A stretch of DNA of 40,714 nt from Dehalococcoidia bacterium. GTDB lineage: Bacteria > Chloroflexota > Dehalococcoidia > Lucifugimonadales > Australimonadaceae. The notes under the pieces were generated by a model. The model worked only from the letters and a program-made list of their open reading frames with translations, was not told the DNA's origin and did no database searches. Each line of letters begins with the position of its first letter. Position 1 is the first letter of the stretch. Positions 14,450 to 20,503 of the stretch are shown in pieces. The stretch spans positions 4,060 to 44,773 of the forward strand of contig JAGWBE010000017.1 of NCBI GenBank assembly GCA_021296055.1, in the 5' to 3' direction. The position numbers and the translations under genes are program-made.

Positions 14450-15018
14450 TGCTCTACGACCCGTTGACCTACGACAATCTGATGGCAGGCCTGGTCGTCC
14501 ATTTCGAAAAGCAACCGAAGGAACTGCTCAGCGGCGCGTCGGGCATTGAGGGGCCTGGCGTCTACGCCTTGTATTACTCCGGCGCCCATAGTGCGTATGA
14601 GCTGATTGCCAACGGCGAGACTCCGATTTACGTTGGCAAGGCAGTGCCGCCAGGCTCGCGAAAAGGCGATGCCGTTGACGTAGAGGCCCCCGCGCTCCAG
14701 CGCCGCCTCAATGAACACACGAAGTCTATCGAGCAAGCGGCCAATCTTAAAGTTGACGACTTCTGGTGCAGGCGCCTAGCGATACAGCCGGTTTGGATTA
14801 CGCTCGCAGAGCGATTCCTCATTGACCGCTTCCGACCTGTGTGGAACGTTTGCTTGGACGGATTCGGCGACCATGATTCCGGACGAGGTCGGCTGAATAG
14901 CGAACGCAGCTGGTGGGACACCCTGCATCCCGGCCGCGCCTGGGCCTCGAAACTACAAGCGGTCAAGACCCAGGCTGGCGCCGAGGAGCGGTTGCGAGCC
15001 TTTTGGGAGACCGTCTGA
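14446..15018 (+). CDS. Eco29kI-type GIY-YIG restriction endonuclease
   Basis: This 190-residue protein matches the Eco29kI family of Type II nucleases with a GIY-YIG active site. GVYALYYSG (residues 38-46) and PIYVGKA (60-66) supply the two tyrosines, Arg87 and His91 lie in RRLNEHTKSI, Glu122 is in AERFLIDRF, and Asn134 is in RPVWN. All residues needed for catalysis in this fold appear to be present. The C-terminal DGFGDHDSGRGR and WWDTLHPGRAWA blocks are also typical of the family. Eco29kI itself cuts CCGCGG. Whether this homologue keeps that target is unknown. It is downstream of, and overlaps, the methylase gene. A second in-frame ATG at 14449 is an alternative start. Confidence 0.9.
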   Translation: MMLYDPLTYDNLMAGLVVHFEKQPKELLSGASGIEGPGVYALYYSGAHSAYELIANGETPIYVGKAVPPGSRKGDAVDVEAPALQRRLNEHTKSIEQAANLKVDDFWCRRLAIQPVWITLAERFLIDRFRPVWNVCLDGFGDHDSGRGRLNSERSWWDTLHPGRAWASKLQAVKTQAGAEERLRAFWETV

Positions 15019-15026
15019 CAGCCCCC

Positions 15027-16451
15027 CTAAAACCCCGGCGGCCGCACCTCCGCCCAGGGATGCGCCTCCTCATACGCCGCCGACGCGCGCAGCACCGTCG
15101 GCTCGTCGCCCAGGCGACCGACGAGCTGCAGGCCGATGGGCAAGCCGTCGTCGGAGAAGCCGCAAGGGACGCTGGCGGCGGGGTTCCCGGCAAGGTTGGC
15201 GTGCATGCAGAAGGGAGAGAACTCCCAGCGCGGGTCGATCTCCCGCCCGTCGACGCGCTCCGGCAGCGCCCCCACCTCGAACGCCGTCGTCGCCATCGTG
15301 GGCAGCAGCCACAGGTCGTAGACGTCGAACAGGTCGGCTATCGCGCTGCGGCGCCACTCGAGGTCGCGCAAGGCGGAGACGTAGCGCGTGAGCGGCCACG
15401 ACCGCGCCTCGTCCGCCCACTCGACCAGTGTCGGCGACATCTGCGCGCCGAGGCCGATGTTGAGCGCGGGGAGCAGCTCCACGGCGGCGTCGGCAAGCAG
15501 CAGCGTCATCAGCAGCTCCATGCTCTTGACCGTCTCGACGGCCGGGGCGGCCTCCTCCACGCGCGCGCCCATCGCCTCGAACGCCTTGGCGGCGCGCCGA
15601 ACGGCCCCGCGCACCTGCGGATCGACCGCCGCGCCGTCCACGTCCTCCGTGAAGGCTATGCGCAAGCCGCGCACGTCGGGCGCGTCCACCGCCGCCGCGA
15701 AGTCGGGAGGCGTATCGCGCAGCGAGAGGGCGTCGCGGGGGTCGCGCCCCGCCATCGCGCCGAGCAGCAGCGCCGCGTCGCGCACGTCGTTCGCCATCGG
15801 GCCGCCCTGCGACAGGCGCCGCCAGCCGCCGGGCCGCCGGTAGTCCGCCGCCACGCGCCCCGCCGTCGGCTTGATGCCGTACACGCCGCAGAAGGAGGCG
15901 GGGACGCGGACGGAGCCGCCCGCGTCGCTCCCCGTCGCCAGAGGGACGAGTCGCGCGGCGACGGCGGCGCCGGAGCCGCCGGAGGAGCCGCCAGGCGTGC
16001 GCGCCGTGTCCCACGGGTTGCGGCACGGCTCGCCCAGCAAGTTCTCCGTGATAAGGCGGTGGCCGAACTCGGGCGTGTTCGTCTTGCCGACGATGACCGC
16101 CCCGGCGGCGCGGACGCGCTCGACCGCCGGCTCGTCCGCGTCGGGCACGCGGTCTTTGTACAGGAGCGAGCCGTAGGTGGTGCGGATGCCCTTGGTAGCA
16201 CTCAGGTCCTTGATGGCGATGGGCACGCCGTGCAGCGGGCCGAGCGCCGCGCCGGAGGCAAGGACGGCGTCCGCCTCCCGCGCGGCGGCGAGCGCCTGCT
16301 CGGGCGCGACGGTGAGGAATGCGTTGAGCGCGGGGTTGTGGCGCTCGATGCGCCCAAGCGCGTGCTCGGTCAGTTCGACGGAGGAGACCTCGCGGGAGCG
16401 GAGCAGTTCGGCGAGCCGCCAGGCGGGCAGGGTTTCCAAGTCCTGCCGCAC
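15027..16451 (-). CDS. Amidase (amidase-signature family)
   Basis: This 474-residue hydrolase of amide bonds carries the full amidase-signature catalytic triad. Lys lies in GVPIAIKDLSATKG (about residue 81), the cis-Ser in the glycine/serine loop TPGGSSGGSGAAVAARLVPL, and the nucleophilic Ser in ATGSDAGGSVRVPASFCGV. The length matches GatA-like stand-alone amidases, but no gatB or gatC lies nearby, so it is probably a catabolic amidase rather than the tRNA amidotransferase subunit. It is last in a minus-strand operon, starting 3 bp after the FAD-oxidase stop. No signal peptide is seen. Confidence 0.92.
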   Translation of the reverse strand: MRQDLETLPAWRLAELLRSREVSSVELTEHALGRIERHNPALNAFLTVAPEQALAAAREADAVLASGAALGPLHGVPIAIKDLSATKGIRTTYGSLLYKDRVPDADEPAVERVRAAGAVIVGKTNTPEFGHRLITENLLGEPCRNPWDTARTPGGSSGGSGAAVAARLVPLATGSDAGGSVRVPASFCGVYGIKPTAGRVAADYRRPGGWRRLSQGGPMANDVRDAALLLGAMAGRDPRDALSLRDTPPDFAAAVDAPDVRGLRIAFTEDVDGAAVDPQVRGAVRRAAKAFEAMGARVEEAAPAVETVKSMELLMTLLLADAAVELLPALNIGLGAQMSPTLVEWADEARSWPLTRYVSALRDLEWRRSAIADLFDVYDLWLLPTMATTAFEVGALPERVDGREIDPRWEFSPFCMHANLAGNPAASVPCGFSDDGLPIGLQLVGRLGDEPTVLRASAAYEEAHPWAEVRPPGF

Positions 16452-16454
16452 GCC

Positions 16455-17603
16455 CTAGCCGCCGCGGGAGAGCGCGAAACGCGCCGGGTCGAATGCGTCC
16501 ACGTCGATGGCGGAGCGCCCCGTGACGATCAGGTCGGCCATCGCCTTGCCGCTCACCAGGCTGAGCAGTATCCCCTTGCGCCCGTGCCCCGTCGCCAAGT
16601 AGAGGCTGTCCCACCCGGGGGCGGCGCCCATCAGCGGCAGGCCGTCGTCCGACACGGGGCGCAGGCACGCGGTGGCGTTGATCACCGGCAGCCGCGCCGC
16701 ATCCGGCGCGAACCGCGCCACGGCGCTGAGGATGGACTCCCGTCCCTCCGCCGTCGTCTCCGCCTCGAACCCCGCCTCCTCCTCCGTCGTCCCCGCGTAC
16801 ACCACGCCGCCGGACTTCGGCAGCGCGTAGCCGGTGCGGTGGAAGACACCGTAGCGCTGAGGCTCGGCAGGCGCTTGCAGGTGGAGTATCTGGCCGCGCA
16901 CCGGGCGCACCGGCGCGCGCACGCCGATGGACGCGCCCAGGCGCGCGCTCCACGGTCCCGCCGCGAGCACCACGCGCTCGCCGCCGTAGCTCCCGCTGCG
17001 CCCAACGGCGCTAGGCGCGCGTCCGCCCTCCGCCTCCAATCCAACCACTTCGTCGATGACGATCTCCGCGCCGCGCCGAATCGCGGCTTGCGCCAGCGCG
17101 TGCGCGAAGGGCGCCGACTCCAGCTGCGCCTCGCCCGTCAGGATCGCGCCGTACACGTCCTTGGTCACCCACGAGCCCAGCGCCTCCAGCTCCGACGGCT
17201 CCAGCCACTCCGCCTCCAGCCCCAGCGCGCGCTGGATCGCCAACTGCCCCTGCGCCTCCTCCGCCTCCCGCTGCGTGAGCGACGGCCTGAGGATGAGCGT
17301 GTCGGCCAGGCCGTAATCGATGCCTCCTTCCTCGCGCAGCGCCGGGCCGAGCTCCTCGTGCAGCCGCGCCCCCTCCGCGCACAGCGCCGTGAAGGGGTCG
17401 TCCCGCGTCATCGTCGCGTCGAGCTGCGAGCGTCCGACCACGCTCAGCTCGCCCGCCGCGCCGCCGGAGGCGTGCCGCGCCACGCCGTCGCGCTCGACGA
17501 CGAGGGCGCGCACACCGTGTTCCGCCGCGAGGAAGTAGCCGACGGCGCAGCCGATGACGCCACCCCCGACGATGAGAACGTCCGCACCCGCGCGCCCGCT
17601 CAC
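16455..17603 (-). CDS. FAD-dependent amine/amino-acid oxidase (DAO/ThiO-like)
   Basis: This 382-residue flavoprotein begins with a dinucleotide-binding motif, DVLIVGGGVIGCAVGYFLA (residues 8-26), and an acidic strand end, ALVVERDGVARHASGGAAGE. The C-terminal RPVSDDGLPLMG and LYLATGHGRKGILLS blocks are those of glycine oxidase and D-amino-acid dehydrogenase relatives, in which the ThiO branch feeds thiamin synthesis. No thi genes are adjacent, so a catabolic amine oxidase is equally possible. The start is the GTG that overlaps the TGA of the preceding dUTPase-like gene (GTGA). A longer open frame upstream lies over that gene and is not used. Confidence 0.85.
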   Translation of the reverse strand: MSGRAGADVLIVGGGVIGCAVGYFLAAEHGVRALVVERDGVARHASGGAAGELSVVGRSQLDATMTRDDPFTALCAEGARLHEELGPALREEGGIDYGLADTLILRPSLTQREAEEAQGQLAIQRALGLEAEWLEPSELEALGSWVTKDVYGAILTGEAQLESAPFAHALAQAAIRRGAEIVIDEVVGLEAEGGRAPSAVGRSGSYGGERVVLAAGPWSARLGASIGVRAPVRPVRGQILHLQAPAEPQRYGVFHRTGYALPKSGGVVYAGTTEEEAGFEAETTAEGRESILSAVARFAPDAARLPVINATACLRPVSDDGLPLMGAAPGWDSLYLATGHGRKGILLSLVSGKAMADLIVTGRSAIDVDAFDPARFALSRGG

Positions 17604-18118
17604 GTCCGCAGCAACTCTCCCTGGTAGCGTCCCGCGTAGGGCGCGCTCGTGGGCGCGTCGAGCGTGAGGAACACCAACTGCAAGATGCGCGCCCCCTGCG
17701 CCACGCTGAACCCCGCCGGGTTGTACACCACCAGCAGCGCCTGCGAGCGCCCGTGGTATCCCGCGTCCCACACCGCGTTGTGAACCGCGACACCGGAGCG
17801 CAGCAGGCTCGAGCGCGGCTTGCCGAACGCCATCACGTTGCCGGGCAGCCGCACCTCCTCCGCGAGCGTCACCAGGTAGGCGCCTGGCTCCAACCGCAGC
17901 CAGCCGTCGGCGTCGAACGCCAGATCCCGCGGCGGCGGCAGGGCGCGCTCCGCGTTCACCGCCCCTATGCGCCCCGCCCCCTCGAACGCCGCCACCGACG
18001 CCAGCGTCATGTCCAAGCCGTTGGCCTGCACCTGCGCCGACGGGTCGGCCACGCCCGAGGCGAGCGGCTCGGCGCCGCCGAGCAACTCTCGTATCTGCTG
18101 GTGAGCGAGGACTCCCAT
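17600..18118 (-). CDS. dUTPase/dCTP-deaminase superfamily protein (archaeal-type dUTP diphosphatase)
   Basis: At 172 residues this protein belongs to the trimeric dUTPase/Dcd fold. VMAFGKPRSSLLRSGVAVHNAVWDAGYHGRSQALLVVYNP (two overlapping motifs, roughly residues 95-135) holds the phosphate-binding RSSL and the VxDxGYxG strand. It would hydrolyse dUTP to dUMP, keeping uracil out of DNA and supplying dTMP synthesis. The variant lacks the C-terminal P-loop-like motif of classical dUTPases and is closest in look to the archaeal/Deinococcus type. The ATG at 18116-18118 begins MGVLAHQQIRELLGG, the natural N-terminus. The upstream extension of the frame is non-coding in appearance. It is first in an operon with the oxidase and amidase. 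Confidence 0.8.
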   Translation of the reverse strand: MGVLAHQQIRELLGGAEPLASGVADPSAQVQANGLDMTLASVAAFEGAGRIGAVNAERALPPPRDLAFDADGWLRLEPGAYLVTLAEEVRLPGNVMAFGKPRSSLLRSGVAVHNAVWDAGYHGRSQALLVVYNPAGFSVAQGARILQLVFLTLDAPTSAPYAGRYQGELLRT

Positions 18119-18207
18119 AACGCGCCGCGGCCAAGGGTAAAGCAAGGCAGCCCCCAACGCTACCCGCCCCCACGAGCGCCAAGAGATGTCGGCCCCTAGA
18201 TCGGGGG

Positions 18208-18227
18208 TGTGGGGGCGCGCCCCCACA
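18208..18227. repeat. 20-bp perfect palindrome with GGGGGCGCGCCCCC core, second copy
   Basis: This palindrome has TGT/ACA outer pairs and is followed at once by AAAAGGCTTTT, itself palindromic. It sits in the 273-bp gap between the divergent dUTPase and DUF5679 genes. It shares the 14-bp core with 8857-8876. No other signal is obvious in the gap apart from the ribosome binding site of the next gene. Confidence 0.7.
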
Positions 18228-18391
18228 AAAGGCTTTTCATTTCTTGGGGTGATGGGCCGGGCAAGAGCCAGGGGAAATCGGGGCAGGTGAGGGAGGAAGC
18301 CGCCGATTTGCCTCTTGATACTTGCGCATGGGGACTTGCTAGCATCGGCGGCGGCGCTATTCAAGTCACATCCGGAGGAGGGGAGTTCGGA

Positions 18392-18532
18392 ATGATTGGC
18401 TACTGCATGAAGTGTCGGAGCGAGTGCGAGATGGCGGAGACGCGGGCGGTGACGATGCGAAACGGTCGCCCCGCGACCGAGGGCAAGTGCCCCCGATGCA
18501 ACACGCGGATGTACCGGCTGGGCAAGGTCTAG
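18392..18532 (+). CDS. DUF5679 zinc-ribbon protein
   Basis: This 46-residue protein reads MIGYCMKCRSECEM... and ends EGKCPRCNTRMYRLGKV. Two CxxC knuckles (Cys5/Cys8 and Cys33/Cys36) make a minimal zinc ribbon, as in the DUF5679 family found in Chloroflexota and other bacteria. The ATG is chosen because GGAGGAGGGG lies upstream at a suitable spacing and the reading frame before it is unlike a protein. The role is unknown. Proteins this small with one ribbon often bind nucleic acid or ribosomes, but nothing here proves it. Confidence 0.82.
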   Translation: MIGYCMKCRSECEMAETRAVTMRNGRPATEGKCPRCNTRMYRLGKV

Positions 18533-18684
18533 CCGCCTCGCCAGGCCGCTGACCGAGCGGGAGGGCGCGGCACCACGCCCTCCCGCTTTGGCTCCCCTCG
18601 ATTCGCCGCGCCGACGGATGACCGCAGGGCCGCCGCCGTAGATAATGGCGCCGTCGCCATTCCCGTCCACCAAGCGAGGCGCCG

Positions 18685-19629
18685 TTGGAAATCACGCTGC
18701 AAGGCATCCAGCTCGGGGGCTTCGAGGTCCGCTTCTACTCGCTCGCCATCCTCGCGGGCCTTTTCGCCGGCATCGCCCTCGCCCACCGCGAGGCGCGCCG
18801 CCTGGGCGAGAATCCCGACCACGTTCTGAACATCGCCGCCTTCGGCGCCTTCTTCGGCATCGTCGGCGCCCGCCTCTACCACGTCTTCGACCAGCAGGAG
18901 TGGCCGCGCTACCGAGACGACCCCGCCGCCATCTTCGCCGTATGGAACGGCGGCATCGGCATATTCGGCGCCATCGTCGGCGCCGTCGCCGCCCTCCTCC
19001 TCTACATGTACTTCACCGCGCAGATGCGGCCCGTCGGCTCCGCCGCCGTCTCCCTCCCCGTCCTCGCGCGGCGCAGGCCGCCCCTGAACGCGCTGCGGTG
19101 GCTCGACATCGGCGCGCCCGCCTTCCTGCTCGGCCAGGCCATCGGGCGCTGGGGCAACTTCTTCAACCAAGAGCTCTTCGGCAAGCCCACCGGCCTGCCG
19201 TGGGGCATCTCCATACCCTTCGAGCAGGTGAGCGCCGAGGCGCCCGACTATGTCGCCGCCTACCTCGAGGGCGCGACACGATTCCATCCCCTGTTCCTCT
19301 ACGAATCGCTGCTGAACCTGCTAGGCGTCGTTGTGCTGCTGTTCGTCGCGCGCCGTTTTGCCTACCGCCTGCGCCGCGGCGACGTGCTGTTGATGTACCT
19401 GATGTGGTATCCCGCCGTTCGCTTCTCCCTCGAGTTCCTCCGCACCAACCCCTGGGAGCAAGGCGGCGTCCCGATGGCCCAGATCATCTCTGTCCTCCTG
19501 TTCGCCGGCGCGCTCGCCGTGCTCGTATGGCGCCACCGCCGCCCCGCTCCCCCGGAAGAAGAGGGCGACGCCCCGGCGGAGGCCCGCTCTCGCGCCGCCC
19601 AACGCCGCCGCCGCCGCCGCGACGCCTAA
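18685..19629 (+). CDS. lgt: Prolipoprotein diacylglyceryl transferase
   Basis: This integral membrane enzyme transfers diacylglyceryl from phosphatidylglycerol to the lipobox cysteine of prolipoproteins. The 314-residue chain shows the family order: RFYSLAILAGLFAGIALAHREARR near the N-terminus, FFGIVGARLYHVF, the WNGGIGIFGAIVGA segment, the signature QAIGRWGNFFNQELFGKPT (about residues 153-171), FHPLFLYESLLN, and final helices ending in a charged tail. The loop around residues 112-140 is longer than in E. coli Lgt. Translation appears to start at TTG 18685. A substrate of this enzyme, the peptide-binding lipoprotein, is encoded at the right end of the window. Confidence 0.93.
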   Translation: MEITLQGIQLGGFEVRFYSLAILAGLFAGIALAHREARRLGENPDHVLNIAAFGAFFGIVGARLYHVFDQQEWPRYRDDPAAIFAVWNGGIGIFGAIVGAVAALLLYMYFTAQMRPVGSAAVSLPVLARRRPPLNALRWLDIGAPAFLLGQAIGRWGNFFNQELFGKPTGLPWGISIPFEQVSAEAPDYVAAYLEGATRFHPLFLYESLLNLLGVVVLLFVARRFAYRLRRGDVLLMYLMWYPAVRFSLEFLRTNPWEQGGVPMAQIISVLLFAGALAVLVWRHRRPAPPEEEGDAPAEARSRAAQRRRRRRDA

Positions 19630-19643
19630 CCGCCCGCTTTTCC

Positions 19644-19665
19644 CGTCGTTCCCGCCTCCGCGGGG
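19644..19665. repeat. Family-2 hairpin repeat, truncated
   Basis: CGTCGTTCCCGCCTCCGCGGGG shares the CGTCGTTCC start of the second hairpin in the composite elements, but the right arm is broken off. It lies between the convergent lgt and acetyltransferase-like genes. Confidence 0.55.
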
Positions 19666-19669
19666 CCGC

Positions 19670-20503
19670 CTACGCGAACCGCTCCGTCAACCACGCCACC
19701 GCAAACTCCACCAGCGCCTGCGCCTCGAACAGATGCGAGCGCGCGCCACCCACCATCCCCATCCTCCCCACCCCCGCCTCAAGCGCGGCTCCCGCAATCA
19801 CGTCGAACGCGTCCACGCCCTCCGGCACGATCCGCGCGTAGTCGAACGCGCCGTTCACGCTGTCGATGTCGCGGTACTCGCGCCAGACAAGCTCTCCATC
19901 GACGAGGATGGGCATCTCATAGGCGAGCGTGATCTTGCCGGGCAGCGGCGCGATGCTCTCCGCGTGGTGCAGCATCGTGATGGTGTTGAGCGGCGCGCCC
20001 AGCAGCAACGCCTTGCCGCCCGCGTCCTTGAGCCGTTCGTAGGGCGTGCCGGCGCCGAACGCGAAGTTCGCCGGGTGCGGCGCAACGAGCCACACCGCCC
20101 GCGCGCCGACGGCGGCGACGCCCGCCTCGGGATGGTCGCCGCGCAGCGCGCCCGGCCATGTGCGGACGCGCTCGGCCAGCACGCCATGCTCGAGGCGCAC
20201 CGCCGAGCGCGCGGGGTCGAAGGGCGGAACCTCCGCCCGGCGCGCCCGCTGCGCCTCCAACGGCGCCGACGGGTCGATCGCCTCATCCTCCATCGACGCC
20301 ACCACCGCCAGTGTCCCCTCCGCGCTCACCGCGTCGAGCAACGCCAGGACGACGGCGTCCACTCCGCCCACAACCCTGCCGACGGCGCGGAGGCTCGCGT
20401 GAATCTCGAGCATGTCGCCCCGCTCAACGCCCAGGGCGCGCAGGTCGGAGGCCAGCTGCGAGCGGGTGAAGGGCGACCCGCCCCCTACTCCATATCCCCC
20501 CAT
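19670..20503 (-). CDS. AAC(3)-like N-acetyltransferase (antibiotic acetyltransferase family)
   Basis: This 277-residue protein is of the aminoglycoside 3-N-acetyltransferase family. It carries QLASDLRALGVERGDMLEIHASLRAVGRVVGG (residues 15-46), DHPEAGVAAVGARA, FGAGTPYERLKDAGGKALLLGAPLNTITMLHHAE and a conserved C-terminus. The segment that usually reads GTLxMPT is GTLAVVASMEDE here, so substrate use may differ. Many chromosomal members, such as YokD-like ones, do not act on aminoglycosides. Resistance should not be assumed. The ATG lies inside the last codons of polA, with a 19-bp overlap, so the two are probably one transcript. Confidence 0.82.
   Translation of the reverse strand: MGGYGVGGGSPFTRSQLASDLRALGVERGDMLEIHASLRAVGRVVGGVDAVVLALLDAVSAEGTLAVVASMEDEAIDPSAPLEAQRARRAEVPPFDPARSAVRLEHGVLAERVRTWPGALRGDHPEAGVAAVGARAVWLVAPHPANFAFGAGTPYERLKDAGGKALLLGAPLNTITMLHHAESIAPLPGKITLAYEMPILVDGELVWREYRDIDSVNGAFDYARIVPEGVDAFDVIAGAALEAGVGRMGMVGGARSHLFEAQALVEFAVAWLTERFA

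Noticed and set aside
14913..17627. A very long plus-strand open frame opposite the amidase and FAD oxidase genes
   Set aside because: The translation is Arg/Ala/Gly/His-rich low-complexity sequence with no motif. It arises because high-GC coding DNA leaves few stops on the other strand.
16455..18182. A longer version of the FAD oxidase beginning at 18182
   Set aside because: The added 190 residues lie over the dUTPase-like gene in another frame and lack protein character. The GTG overlapping that gene's stop is the natural start.
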